A stretch of 64,000 bases of DNA from CALJFL01 sp039964455 (lineage in GTDB: Bacteria > Pseudomonadota > Gammaproteobacteria > Pseudomonadales > Halieaceae). The notes under the pieces were generated by a model, which saw only the letters and a program-made list of their open reading frames with translations, was not told the DNA's origin and made no database searches. A program made the position numbers and the translations under genes. The stretch is from positions 372,001-436,000 of the forward strand of contig JBDVXK010000012.1 in NCBI GenBank assembly GCA_039964455.1, written 5' to 3'. Of this stretch, positions 23,753 through 32,301 are shown one piece after another. Position 1 is the first letter of the stretch. Every line of letters starts with the position of its first letter.

Positions 23753-24457
23753 GCCAGAAGAGACGGGAATCAGATACTCGCTCACGGGCATCACATCGAT
23801 ACGCTGGAAGTCGATAAAACGGCTACAACTTTCCATCATGGCGGTCATGTTTGCCTGCAGGGTTTCGTCATCAGCGGCGTCATAAAAGGCATGATCTGAG
23901 GTCATGGCCGCAAGCGGGAAACTCTCTTCTATCATCGCACTGTAAGGCGCTGCACCCTCGCCCAGGGCCCGCACAATAACATTCTGCCTGTAAGCGAATG
24001 TCGATTGCGTCTCGATAGCAACCGTTGTGTGGCTGCCCTGCCAGATATCAAGCCATGCTGCTTCAGTAAGCTCCTCCGGCCTTTGCAGGAAAACCACCTG
24101 GGCAAACCCCGGCATCCGCCCACTGGCATCAGCAGCTTCGCGATTTACTATTTGCTCAGACTCGGTCACCAGATAGGCGGCTGACTTCACCACTACCGAA
24201 TCGAGTGCTTCTTGCAGCGCAGCAAGCTCGGTAACGCTATCCAGCCAAACTGACAGCACGGCATCAGGCAAGCCGCCAAAACTGTCCATTCGTTTGCCTT
24301 CGGCCTCAGCTACGGCGCTATCGACCACCGCCAGCCGCAAACCCCGGACAGCGTGAAGCCCGGCGAGCTGCTCACCCGCCAGCGTCAGCAGAACGTCACG
24401 AAATTGATCACCCGACAACTCATCGGACCGCCACAGCGGCATCACCAGCTTTTCCAT
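23750..24457 (-). CDS. EthD-like domain protein
   Basis: 235 residues. The sequence looks like two ferredoxin-like EthD halves: the first with MPLWRSDELSGDQFRDVLL and DAVLSVWLDSVTELAAL, the second with PGFAQVVFLQRPEELTEAAWLDIWQGSHTTVAIETQSTFAYRQN, whose His and surrounding residues match the EthD core. EthD domains form dimeric alpha/beta barrels and appear in ether-degradation, polyketide and many unknown clusters. The C-terminus (FIDFQRIDVMPVSEY) is also common in this group. It is followed on the same strand, upstream, by an SDR 21 nt away, so both form one operon. Substrate unknown. Confidence 0.75.
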   Translation of the reverse strand: MEKLVMPLWRSDELSGDQFRDVLLTLAGEQLAGLHAVRGLRLAVVDSAVAEAEGKRMDSFGGLPDAVLSVWLDSVTELAALQEALDSVVVKSAAYLVTESEQIVNREAADASGRMPGFAQVVFLQRPEELTEAAWLDIWQGSHTTVAIETQSTFAYRQNVIVRALGEGAAPYSAMIEESFPLAAMTSDHAFYDAADDETLQANMTAMMESCSRFIDFQRIDVMPVSEYLIPVSSG

Positions 24458-24478
24458 AACTTTCTCCGTGTCGCCCGG

Positions 24479-25249
24479 CTAGACGCCCATAGGCGGCGTA
24501 ATGGTGGCTGCGTTATCAATCACCATTTCCGCACCATTCACAAAGCGCGACTCGTCAGAGGCAAGATAGAGCACCAGATTAGCAATATCCTCCGGGTCGC
24601 ACATATTGGTCGCGCTGGCCAGCGCGTCGACTTCTTCCTGGGTAGCGGTATCTTTGCCAGTTGCCACTTTCACAACCATGGGGGTCGCGACTCCATCCGG
24701 GTGAATAGAGTTGCACCGGACAGCGTTGCCCTGCTCCTTGCAATACATGGCGACACTTTTGGTCAGCGCCTTAACTGCACCCTTGCTGGCACTGTAGGCA
24801 GCACAGAATGACATCCCGTGCAGCGCCGCCACCGACGACATATTTACGATGGCTCCACCACCGCTCTCGGCCATGACAGGAATCGCGTGTTTGCAGCCCA
24901 GAAATACGCCCTCGGTATTCACCGCATGAGTCTTGCGCCAGCTTTCCAGGTCGGTATCGACAACACTGCCTACCAGCATCAGGCCGGCGTTATTGACCAG
25001 AATATCCAGACCGCCAAAACGCGCTTGGGTGGCCTCAACCACTTGCTGCCAATTGGCCTCGTCAGTCACATCCAGTCGCATGAACACCGCGTTGTCCCCG
25101 ATGTCCTTCGCCACCGCCTCACCGTCGGCCTCGTTGAGATCAGCGAGAACAACCTTCGCTCCCTCGCGTGCCAGCAATTGTGCGTCGGCTTTACCCATAC
25201 CACTTGCCGCCCCGGTAATAATGGCTACCTTGCCGCTGACTCTGCCCAT
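24479..25249 (-). CDS. SDR family oxidoreductase
   Basis: 256 residues from an ATG at 25249 with AAGGG upstream. Classical SDR: TGAASGMGKADA (nucleotide-binding TGxxxGxG), VLADLNE (acidic residue after strand 2, so NAD preference is likely), LVNNAG, MSSVAAL with the catalytic Ser, and YSASKGAV with Tyr and Lys. The CNSIHPDG segment follows. Related enzymes act on hydroxy-steroids, cyclic alcohols or acyl substrates, and this sequence resembles hydroxysteroid or glucose dehydrogenase-like SDRs. Substrate cannot be fixed. It sits upstream of the EthD-like gene and is divergent from DUF1499. Confidence 0.88.
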   Translation of the reverse strand: MGRVSGKVAIITGAASGMGKADAQLLAREGAKVVLADLNEADGEAVAKDIGDNAVFMRLDVTDEANWQQVVEATQARFGGLDILVNNAGLMLVGSVVDTDLESWRKTHAVNTEGVFLGCKHAIPVMAESGGGAIVNMSSVAALHGMSFCAAYSASKGAVKALTKSVAMYCKEQGNAVRCNSIHPDGVATPMVVKVATGKDTATQEEVDALASATNMCDPEDIANLVLYLASDESRFVNGAEMVIDNAATITPPMGV

Positions 25250-25462
25250 ACCCTTAGCTCCTCTCACTTGATCGACTCGATCCCGCCGCTGCGACAACCG
25301 ACAAGCGCGGGAGTTAACCAAAAGCACAGACAAAGCTCAATTTATCCCCCGGCAAACCACGGGTGGGGCTGTAGAATTGAACCATTGCGGCGACTCGCAC
25401 CCCGACCACAGGAGTAGTATTCTTGCGCTTTGCCGGACCACCACAACGCGTTGGAGAGAGAC

Positions 25463-26197
25463 ATGACTGAACAGAAGAAAGCGACCGGGCTGGTTGCCTG
25501 GCTGGGTTACCTGGGCATAACCGTGCTGGTTTTGCTGCCCCTGTCGGTGCTGACAGTGCGCTCTGGCGTGTGGCAACAGGGATTACTTCTGTATGCCGTA
25601 GCCTGTCTGGGTGCTGCGCTGCTACTGCTGCTCGCAGCGCTCCTGTGGGTATTGCCCCGGTTCCGCGACTCCCGTAAAGCCATTACCCAGCGAATGCTCT
25701 ACGTTATCCCGGGTACGGTCTTGCTCTTGAGCATGGTAGTTGGCGGCGGCGATATACCGCCCATTCACGATATTTCAACCGACACCGATAACCCGCCAGC
25801 CTTCGATGCCGCCGTGCTGGCGCGGGGTGAGAACAGCAACAGTCTGGACACCAAACCAGAAACAGTGGCGCAACAACTGGCCGCCTATCCCGATATCGCC
25901 CCGCTCACCAGCACACTGTCTCCTGACCAGGCCTTCGACACGGCCCTGGCGGTCAGTAAGGCAATGGGCTGGGATGTTATTGCGCAAGATAAAACTGGCG
26001 GCGTGATTGAGGCGGTTGAGACAACCGCCATCATGGCATTCAAGGATGATGTTGCAATACGCATCACCTCGGCCGGGGCCGGTTCAATCATCGACCTGCG
26101 TTCAGTCTCGCGCGTAGGCGTCAGCGACCTGGGGGCGAATGCCAAACGCATCCGCGCGTTTATCGAACAGTTTAATGCAGCTGTCGCCTCGTCTTGA
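25463..26197 (+). CDS. DUF1499 membrane protein
   Basis: 244 residues from an ATG after GAGAGAG. Three N-terminal transmembrane helices (about 11-31, 42-64 and 78-95) precede a soluble domain with DIPPIHDISTDTDNPPAF, the marker of DUF1499, and a later region VIEAVETTAIMAFKDDVAIRI and IDLRSVSRVGVSDLGANAKRI that completes it. Function is unknown; the domain is widespread in proteobacteria and plastids. It is coupled to the DegS-like protease gene through a TTGA overlap, which suggests a shared envelope role, by inference only. Confidence 0.85.
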   Translation: MTEQKKATGLVAWLGYLGITVLVLLPLSVLTVRSGVWQQGLLLYAVACLGAALLLLLAALLWVLPRFRDSRKAITQRMLYVIPGTVLLLSMVVGGGDIPPIHDISTDTDNPPAFDAAVLARGENSNSLDTKPETVAQQLAAYPDIAPLTSTLSPDQAFDTALAVSKAMGWDVIAQDKTGGVIEAVETTAIMAFKDDVAIRITSAGAGSIIDLRSVSRVGVSDLGANAKRIRAFIEQFNAAVASS

Positions 26198-27270
26198 GTT
26201 GCGCTGTAGAAAATAGGTGGTGGCGCTTGCTCGCCACCGGCTTCGTCGCGCTGGCGCTGACCGCTGCCACAGGTGCAGAGGAAGTAGACTATCTAAGTTT
26301 CGCTACTGAAGATGAGGCGAACAGTACTGAGATCTTCAGTAAAGCCAGCCCCGCTGTGGTGTTCGTGACCAATAAAGCCCTGCGTCGCAACCTGTTCAAT
26401 CTCAACATTCAGGAAATACCCAGGGGCTCAGGCACGGGCTTTGTCTGGAACGACAGCGGCCTTGTTGTAACCAATTTCCATGTCATTGCAGGCGCCCACA
26501 GACTCACAGTCACCCTGCAGGATACGACGGAGTATGACGCCGAAGTTATCGGTATCGCGCCGGAAAAAGATCTCGCCGTGCTGCGCATGATTGATCCTCC
26601 CGAAGACCTGAGCACGCTGCCACTGGGTGATTCTTCAGAACTGACAGTGGGCCGCAAGGTGTTGGCCATAGGTAACCCTTTTGGCCTGGACACCACACTC
26701 ACTACCGGGGTAGTGAGCGCGCTGGGGCGTGAGATCAAGGCTCCCAGTAATCGCCTTATACGCGGTGTTATCCAGACGGATGCGGCCATCAATCCCGGTA
26801 ACTCCGGCGGACCTTTGCTCAACTCTTTAGGCCAGCTTGTTGGCGTAAACACCGCTATTTATAGTCCCAGCGGTGCCAGTGCAGGCATAGGCTTTGCCAT
26901 ACCAGTGAACACGGTCAAGGAAGTGGTACCGCAACTGATCAGTTACGGCCGGGTACTGCGTCCCATCATTGGCGTAGAGCTTGCCAGTGATCGCTGGATT
27001 CGTCGTTATCGCATAAATGGTCTACCCGTGGTGAGGGTCTACCCGGGGTTACCCGCGGCCGAAGCCGGGCTCAGGGGCGCTTATCGCAATTCTCGTGGAG
27101 AGATCGCGCTGGGTGATGTCATCACCCACCTCAACGATGCAGCCGTGCGTAACAACGACGACTATTTAAGCGCCATGGAAGAATACGAGATAGGCGACAC
27201 GATCACTGTGCGCACGCGTCGCGGTGATGAAGAAAAGCGTTTCGAGGTCACCCTGACTGAATCACAGTAG
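26194..27270 (+). CDS. HtrA/DegS-like serine protease with one PDZ domain
   Basis: 358 residues from a TTG overlapping the preceding stop (TTGA). An N-terminal hydrophobic segment (about 10-28) is either a signal peptide or an anchor. The S1C protease domain has His96 (NFHVI), Asp126 (EKDLAVL) and Ser204 (PGNSGGP), all intact. A single C-terminal PDZ domain (about 255-358) follows, with VVRVYPGLPAAEAGL. Length and a single PDZ resemble DegS, the site-1 protease that cleaves RseA to release sigmaE, rather than DegP with two PDZ domains. The neighbour is DUF1499, not the usual DegQ or ribosomal genes, so the substrate is uncertain. Confidence 0.87.
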   Translation: MSCAVENRWWRLLATGFVALALTAATGAEEVDYLSFATEDEANSTEIFSKASPAVVFVTNKALRRNLFNLNIQEIPRGSGTGFVWNDSGLVVTNFHVIAGAHRLTVTLQDTTEYDAEVIGIAPEKDLAVLRMIDPPEDLSTLPLGDSSELTVGRKVLAIGNPFGLDTTLTTGVVSALGREIKAPSNRLIRGVIQTDAAINPGNSGGPLLNSLGQLVGVNTAIYSPSGASAGIGFAIPVNTVKEVVPQLISYGRVLRPIIGVELASDRWIRRYRINGLPVVRVYPGLPAAEAGLRGAYRNSRGEIALGDVITHLNDAAVRNNDDYLSAMEEYEIGDTITVRTRRGDEEKRFEVTLTESQ

Positions 27271-27293
27271 AACAGTTAAAACGTACTGCGGCG

Positions 27294-28475
27294 CTAAAGG
27301 TTCTCGCAAAAACGTCGGATGCGCTTGCAGGCCTTTCTCAATACAACCTCATTTTGTGCCAGGCCAATGCGCACAAACCCTGCCGCCGATGGCCCGAAAG
27401 CATCTCCCGGCACCACCGAGACTTGCTCCTTTACCAACAACTGATCGGCAAATTCGCGACCGCTAAGCCCCGTGCCAGTTACATCGCACATGATAAACAT
27501 CCCCGCCTCTGGACTGGAGCATGACAGCTGGCTTACTTTCGACAGCTTGCCCAATACAAAGTCCCGGCGCTGCCGGTACTCCTTACGCATGCTGGCAACG
27601 TAAGCCTGATCATTTTCAAGGGCAAAGGCGCTGGCATCCTGGATAAACTGTGGGCTGCCGAACAAAGTGGCCGCAGAGTAATCGCCCAGTCGTTGAATAA
27701 GCTCGGGGGGTGCGACTACCCAACCCATGCGCCAGCCGCTCATGGCATGCGATTTGGACAGTCCATCAACCATCACAATATTATCCAGGTGATCTACTGA
27801 TGCACGGGCAGACCGATGCTTACCGTCGTAAGTAAACATGGAATACACCTCATCACACACCAGCCAGACGCCACGCTGGCGGCAGAAGGAGGCAAGCTCG
27901 TGAAGCTCGCGCGCCGGTATGATGCTGCCCGACGGGTTACCCGGCGTGTTGAGAAACAATACCCGGGTGCGATCGGTAAATGCCGACTTGATCGCGGGTA
28001 AATCAAGGCTAAAGCCCGACTTGACGTCCAGGGGCACTGGCACTACCTGCACGTCCAAAGCCTGCATAATAGGTGGATAGCCCACATACATGGGTTCCGG
28101 AATCACCACTTCGTCACCGGCATCAAGCAGGCAACTCATCACCGAATGAATGGCCGATGTTGCGCCCGGGAAAATAGCAACTTCGTCGACGGTGCAGGGA
28201 TAAGGTGAACTCTGGGTTTCCAGATCTGCGACTGCCCGGCGAAACTTTATCTCACCCAGCGACGGTGAGTAATGGGTGCGTCCCACTCGCAAGTAGCTAA
28301 CAGCATTGTCGATAATCGGCTCGGGCGTGCGAAAGTCAGGATCGCCAACACTCAACAAAATCACATCTTCGCCGGCTCGCTCCATCTCCAGAGCGCGATC
28401 ATGCACTTCCCAGCCACCGTTATCCTGCTCCTGCAGGCGCGTGGCCAGAGCGCTGTACACCGGGTTGAAAGTCAT
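27294..28475 (-). CDS. PLP-dependent aminotransferase class I/II
   Basis: 393 residues from an ATG at 28475; a GTG at 28499 would add eight residues. Fold-type I aminotransferase: LLSVGDPDFRTPEPI, THYSPSLGEIKFR, IFPGATSAIHSVMSCLLDAGDEVVIPEPMY, NTPGNPSG, CDEVYSMFTYDG, and DGLSKSHAMSGWRMGW with the Schiff-base Lys. The late VRIGLAQNE supplies the carboxylate-binding Arg. It resembles the aspartate/N-succinyldiaminopimelate aminotransferase-like group, with the amino donor and acceptor not determined. It converges with the HtrA-like gene and lies 45 nt downstream of an SDR on the same strand. Confidence 0.88.
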   Translation of the reverse strand: MTFNPVYSALATRLQEQDNGGWEVHDRALEMERAGEDVILLSVGDPDFRTPEPIIDNAVSYLRVGRTHYSPSLGEIKFRRAVADLETQSSPYPCTVDEVAIFPGATSAIHSVMSCLLDAGDEVVIPEPMYVGYPPIMQALDVQVVPVPLDVKSGFSLDLPAIKSAFTDRTRVLFLNTPGNPSGSIIPARELHELASFCRQRGVWLVCDEVYSMFTYDGKHRSARASVDHLDNIVMVDGLSKSHAMSGWRMGWVVAPPELIQRLGDYSAATLFGSPQFIQDASAFALENDQAYVASMRKEYRQRRDFVLGKLSKVSQLSCSSPEAGMFIMCDVTGTGLSGREFADQLLVKEQVSVVPGDAFGPSAAGFVRIGLAQNEVVLRKACKRIRRFCENL

Positions 28476-28520
28476 TGCAGCACACTCACTGTTACTCACT
28501 TGGTGCTGCAGTATAGCGGG

Positions 28521-29270
28521 TCAGGACAGGGTTCCTCCATCCACACGAATATCTTCACCGGTGATATGAATACCATCTTCAGACGCCAGCATGGCGATAA
28601 CGCCGGCCACTACTTCAGGCCCCAGCGGACCCGTAAGCGACATGATTCTGGGTATCAGGTCGAAGTCCATGTTATCGGGATAATCTATGCCCTTGGTCAT
28701 GCCCGTTTTTATATCGCCCGGACACACGCAATTCGCCCGCACCCCGCGCTTGCCATACTCTATGGCGATACTGCGCGTCATCGCCAGCACACCCCCCTTA
28801 CTGGCTGAGTAGGCAACACCACTGGGCAATCCCGAGAGTGCAGCAGTTGAAGCGGCATTGACAATGCTGCCTTTGGTCTCCAGCAAGTGTGGCAACGCCG
28901 CTCTGCAAAGCATCATGGTACCGGTCAGGTTAACCGCAATTACGCGGTCCCAATCGTCCTGCTGCAGGCGCTCGGTATCATCAAAACGCAGCATTCCGGC
29001 CATGTTGACCAGCGCATAGAGACTGCCAAACTGGTCCACGCAGGCGTCGATTGCCGCCTCCACCTGATCGCGCTGGCTGATATCGCAAACCCGGGCAGTC
29101 GCTACCCCGCCTGCACTGACAATTTCAGACACTGTGGCCTCCAGGGCCTCGGCTTGCAGGTCCAGGCAAAACACCGCCCCACCCTCGCTGGCGAGCCGCA
29201 AAGCGCTGGCCTTGCCAATACCACTGCCGGCACCGGTAACCAGTGCTACTTTCTCTTTAAATCGCTGCAT
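28521..29270 (-). CDS. SDR family oxidoreductase
   Basis: 249 residues from an ATG at 29270. SDR signatures: TGAGSGIGKAS, LDLQAEAL, LVNMAGML, NAASTAALSG (catalytic Ser) and YSASKGGVLA with Tyr and Lys. NVM in place of NNAG is a small departure from the classical NNAG, as the second Asn is replaced by Met, but such members are active in the family. It is divergent from the acyl-CoA dehydrogenase run over 265 bases and probably belongs to the same metabolic theme. Substrate not assignable; the resemblance is to 3-oxoacyl-ACP reductase-type and 2,3-dihydroxy-2,3-dihydrobenzoate-type SDRs. Confidence 0.87.
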   Translation of the reverse strand: MQRFKEKVALVTGAGSGIGKASALRLASEGGAVFCLDLQAEALEATVSEIVSAGGVATARVCDISQRDQVEAAIDACVDQFGSLYALVNMAGMLRFDDTERLQQDDWDRVIAVNLTGTMMLCRAALPHLLETKGSIVNAASTAALSGLPSGVAYSASKGGVLAMTRSIAIEYGKRGVRANCVCPGDIKTGMTKGIDYPDNMDFDLIPRIMSLTGPLGPEVVAGVIAMLASEDGIHITGEDIRVDGGTLS

Positions 29271-29535
29271 TTGCTCACTTCTCAGGGTTATTTGGAGGGC
29301 AGCATGCCCGCTCCGATAGATTCTGGTCAACAGCAACGGTACGCGGCAATATACCAGCGTAGCCTGTCGGCCAAAGCGCCCGGCTACTGTCCAGATTTGT
29401 CAACGGCACTGACTTATTCGGTCATTGCCATAGCGGGTCGGTCGGTTACTCTGATGCACCTCTGCAAAGGCGTGATACCGCCACCCTCTCACCCGCAGGA
29501 ATAATGCCTTGAATGCACCCCTAAGGAGCGAAACA

Positions 29536-30732
29536 TTGGACAGTCTTGAGGAGTTCCGGAACGACGTCCGGGCATGGCTGCAGGACAACTGTCCTGAGTC
29601 CCAGCGGCAGCCTGTTACACCGGAAGAACAATACTGGGGAGGCCGTCGCGGTAGTTTTGCCAGTGACGACGCCCGAATCTGGTTCGAGCGCATGAGCGAT
29701 CAGGGCTGGATAGTACCGGAGTGGCCCGTCGAATTTGGTGGCGCTGGCCTGGGCGAGCGAGAAGCCAAGGTCATTAAGGAAGAGATGAAAGCCCTGAGGG
29801 CCCGCCTGCCTCTGTATGGACTGGGTATCTGGATGCTGGGCCCGGCATTGCTGGAGTACGGCAGCGCAGCCCAGAAAAAACAGCACCTTCGCGCGATCGT
29901 CAACGGTGAGCTGCGTTGGGCACAGGGCTATTCGGAGCCAGGCGCCGGCTCGGATCTCGCCAGCTTGCAGTGCAAAGCCGAGGATATGGGTGACCATTTT
30001 CTGGTCAACGGTAGCAAGATCTGGACAACCGCTGGAGATCGATGCGACTGGATATTCTGCCTGGTTCGCACTGACCCGACAGTAAAAAAGCAGGAGGGAA
30101 TCAGTTTCCTGCTCATCGACCTCGATGATCCCGGTATCAGTGTCACCCCCATAGAACTGATCAATGGTGAGTCCGAATTTTGCCAGACATTTTTTGACAA
30201 CGTTAAAGTACCCAAAGACAACCTCGTGGGTGAGCTCAACAAAGGATGGTCCGTGGCCAAGGCCCTGTTGGTTCACGAGCGAAAGCTGATGGCAGAGTTG
30301 GGCAGCGACTCTCCTCGCCAGGTAGTGGCGCCCAACGCAGCCGCCCGCGAATATCTGGAATTCGATAATGGCCGCATCAGCGATGCGCAATTGCGCTCGG
30401 ACCTGGTGGAGTACGACATGGACATGCACGCCATTGGCCTAACGCACTTTCGCACCTTTGAAGAGCGCCAGGCCGGCACACGCAGCGCCGCTCCTCTGGT
30501 CATGAAATACGTGGGCACTGAAGCGGAAAAAACCAAGAGCGAGCTGTTGCTGGCGATCATGGGAAGCCAGGGGCTGGGCTGGGAAGGCGACGGTTTTAGT
30601 GAACAGGAAATAGACACCGTGCGGCTCTGGGCGACATCAAAAGCAATGACCATTGCCGGTGGCAGCAGCGAAATTCAATTAAACGTCATCGCCAAAACTA
30701 TCCTTGGCTTGCCGCAAAGCGGAGGCTCCTGA
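29536..30732 (+). CDS. Acyl-CoA dehydrogenase, putative catalytic subunit of a pair
   Basis: 398 residues from a TTG at 29536 with a strong AAGGAG 7 nt upstream. The N-terminal helical domain, then the FAD-binding beta domain (WAQGYSEPGAGSDLASLQC; NGSKIWTT), then the C-terminal helices with TIAGGSSEIQLNVIAKTILGLP. The usual C-terminal catalytic Glu position reads Gly (AGGSS), but Glu248 in LLVHERKLM falls where isovaleryl- and long-chain acyl-CoA dehydrogenases place their catalytic base. The family oxidises acyl-CoA thioesters at alpha-beta using FAD and passes electrons to ETF. A second dehydrogenase gene starts one base after the stop, as in heteromeric steroid and polycyclic side-chain dehydrogenases. 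Confidence 0.9.
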   Translation: MDSLEEFRNDVRAWLQDNCPESQRQPVTPEEQYWGGRRGSFASDDARIWFERMSDQGWIVPEWPVEFGGAGLGEREAKVIKEEMKALRARLPLYGLGIWMLGPALLEYGSAAQKKQHLRAIVNGELRWAQGYSEPGAGSDLASLQCKAEDMGDHFLVNGSKIWTTAGDRCDWIFCLVRTDPTVKKQEGISFLLIDLDDPGISVTPIELINGESEFCQTFFDNVKVPKDNLVGELNKGWSVAKALLVHERKLMAELGSDSPRQVVAPNAAAREYLEFDNGRISDAQLRSDLVEYDMDMHAIGLTHFRTFEERQAGTRSAAPLVMKYVGTEAEKTKSELLLAIMGSQGLGWEGDGFSEQEIDTVRLWATSKAMTIAGGSSEIQLNVIAKTILGLPQSGGS

Positions 30733-30733
30733 G

Positions 30734-31873
30734 ATGGCTCTGGTACTGAACGAAGAACAACGCCTGCTACAGGACACTTCACGAGAGTTCCTGACCAACA
30801 ATGCGCCTGTCACCAGCCTCAGAGCATTGCGGGACGATCGCGATAGCGTGGGCTATTCAAGCGAACTGTGGCAGCAAATGGCGGAGTTGGGCTGGGCCAG
30901 TATCATCCTGCCCGAGGAATTCGGTGGCCTCGCTTTCGGCTTCACCGGGCTGGGTGTGGTCATGGAAGAGACCGGTCGCACACTGACCGCATCACCGCTG
31001 CTCACTTCCGCAGTTATTGGCGCTTCGGCGATACTCCTGGGCGGCAACACAGCCCAGAAGGAAACACTGCTGCCGGCGATTGCTACCGGCGAATCAACCA
31101 TCGCACTTGCGCTGGAAGAGTCACACCATCACCGACCGAACCGAATCGCCACGCGAGCACAGGCAGACGGTGGTGACTATATTATTTCTGGTAGCAAAAC
31201 TTTCGTGCTGGACGGCCACAGCGCCGACCAGCTCATCGTGGTTGCGCGCACGGATGGTGAGACCCGGGACACTAGCGGTATCACGCTGTTCCTGGTGGAC
31301 CCCGCCAACGAGGGCGTAAAGCGCCAGCGCACCGCGATGATGGACAGTCGCAACGCGGCCAATATCAGCTTTGACCGTGTTCGTGTCAGCAGCGATGCCA
31401 TTATCGGAGAACCCGGTCAGGGCTGGGCAGTGCTGGAACCCACCCTGGATCGCGCTCGCATCGCACTGTCGGCAGAAATGCTGGGCAGCGCGCTGGAGGC
31501 CTTCGAACGGACAGTGGCCTACCTGAAGGAGCGTGAACAGTTCGGTGTGAAAATCGGCAGCTTCCAGGCACTTCAGCACCGCGCCGCGCATATGCAATCT
31601 CGCATAGAGCTTTGTCGTTCTGTCGTGCTGCAGGCGCTTACGACTGTAGACGAATCTCCGGAGCAACTGCCTCTGCTGGCCAGTCTGGCGAAGGCGCAAC
31701 TGAACGAGTTGGTAAAGCTGGTGAGCAATGAAGCGGTACAGATGCATGGCGGCATTGGTGTGACCGATGATTTGGAGATAGGCTTTTTCCTCAAACGTGC
31801 CCGCGCTACCATGCAGGCCTTCGGCGACACCGGCTTTCACAAGGATCGCTACGCAACCCTGTGTGGCTACTAG
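30734..31873 (+). CDS. Acyl-CoA dehydrogenase, putative non-catalytic partner subunit
   Basis: 379 residues starting one base after the previous stop. It has the acyl-CoA dehydrogenase layout (WASIILPEEFGG; ISGSKTFVLDGHSADQLIVVAR; EREQFGVKIGSFQALQHRAAHM; MHGGIGVTDDLEIGFF) but neither known catalytic Glu position is filled: the helix-G site reads LDRARI near 238-243, and there is no YEGT-like motif at the end. The middle SGSK loop is kept, as is the HGGIG that binds FAD pyrophosphate. This fits a subunit that pairs with the preceding protein, as in alpha2beta2 complexes known for cholesterol side-chain dehydrogenation (ChsE-type), by inference. Confidence 0.87.
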   Translation: MALVLNEEQRLLQDTSREFLTNNAPVTSLRALRDDRDSVGYSSELWQQMAELGWASIILPEEFGGLAFGFTGLGVVMEETGRTLTASPLLTSAVIGASAILLGGNTAQKETLLPAIATGESTIALALEESHHHRPNRIATRAQADGGDYIISGSKTFVLDGHSADQLIVVARTDGETRDTSGITLFLVDPANEGVKRQRTAMMDSRNAANISFDRVRVSSDAIIGEPGQGWAVLEPTLDRARIALSAEMLGSALEAFERTVAYLKEREQFGVKIGSFQALQHRAAHMQSRIELCRSVVLQALTTVDESPEQLPLLASLAKAQLNELVKLVSNEAVQMHGGIGVTDDLEIGFFLKRARATMQAFGDTGFHKDRYATLCGY

Positions 31874-31900
31874 CCACACCCCACGAACGAGAACTCAATC

Positions 31901-32257
31901 ATGGAAAACAGTGCAAAGATCGCCGCAGTACACCGTTACGTTGAAGCTTTTGACAAGGCCGACATGGACATCATCAGGGAGCTCTACGCTGCCGATGCCA
32001 TCGTCGAGGACCCAGTAGGCACTGAGCCTCACGTTGGCATTGAGGCCATCTGTGGTTTTTACGAGGGCGCCCTCGCCTCCGGTGCAAAACTGGTGCTTAC
32101 CGGTTCGCCACGCTGTGCGGGGAACTCGGTTGCATTTCCCTTTGAAGCGCAGATGCCAGGCATGCGCATGCAGATAATCGATGTATTTGAATTTAATGAT
32201 GCCGGTAAAATCAGCCAGATGCGTGCCTACTGGGACAACGACAACATGATCAGCTAG
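31901..32257 (+). CDS. Ketosteroid isomerase-like protein with intact catalytic triad
   Basis: 118 residues, close to delta5-3-ketosteroid isomerase (about 125-131). Tyr13 (HRYVEAF), Asp37 (IVEDPVG) and Asp94 (QIIDVFEF) match the Tyr, catalytic-base Asp and second Asp of the bacterial enzyme, and the spacing of the three agrees. The VEDPVGTEPHVG segment is nearly the same as in that enzyme. The reaction would move a double bond of a 3-oxo-delta5 substrate into conjugation through a dienolate. It lies 27 nt after the second dehydrogenase and 44 nt before an SDR, which suits steroid or related ring metabolism. SnoaL-like cyclase function is less likely. Confidence 0.8.
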   Translation: MENSAKIAAVHRYVEAFDKADMDIIRELYAADAIVEDPVGTEPHVGIEAICGFYEGALASGAKLVLTGSPRCAGNSVAFPFEAQMPGMRMQIIDVFEFNDAGKISQMRAYWDNDNMIS

Positions 32258-32301
32258 GCTGCAACACCCAACTATCGCTCACACATTATAAGGAACAATC
32301 A

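Noticed and set aside
29271..29535. TetR-type operator in the divergent gap
   Set aside because: No convincing inverted repeat was found by reading, and no regulator gene is adjacent.
29521..30429. 302-codon minus-strand frame inside the first acyl-CoA dehydrogenase
   Set aside because: Shadow of the real gene, which has a strong ribosome site and full dehydrogenase motifs.
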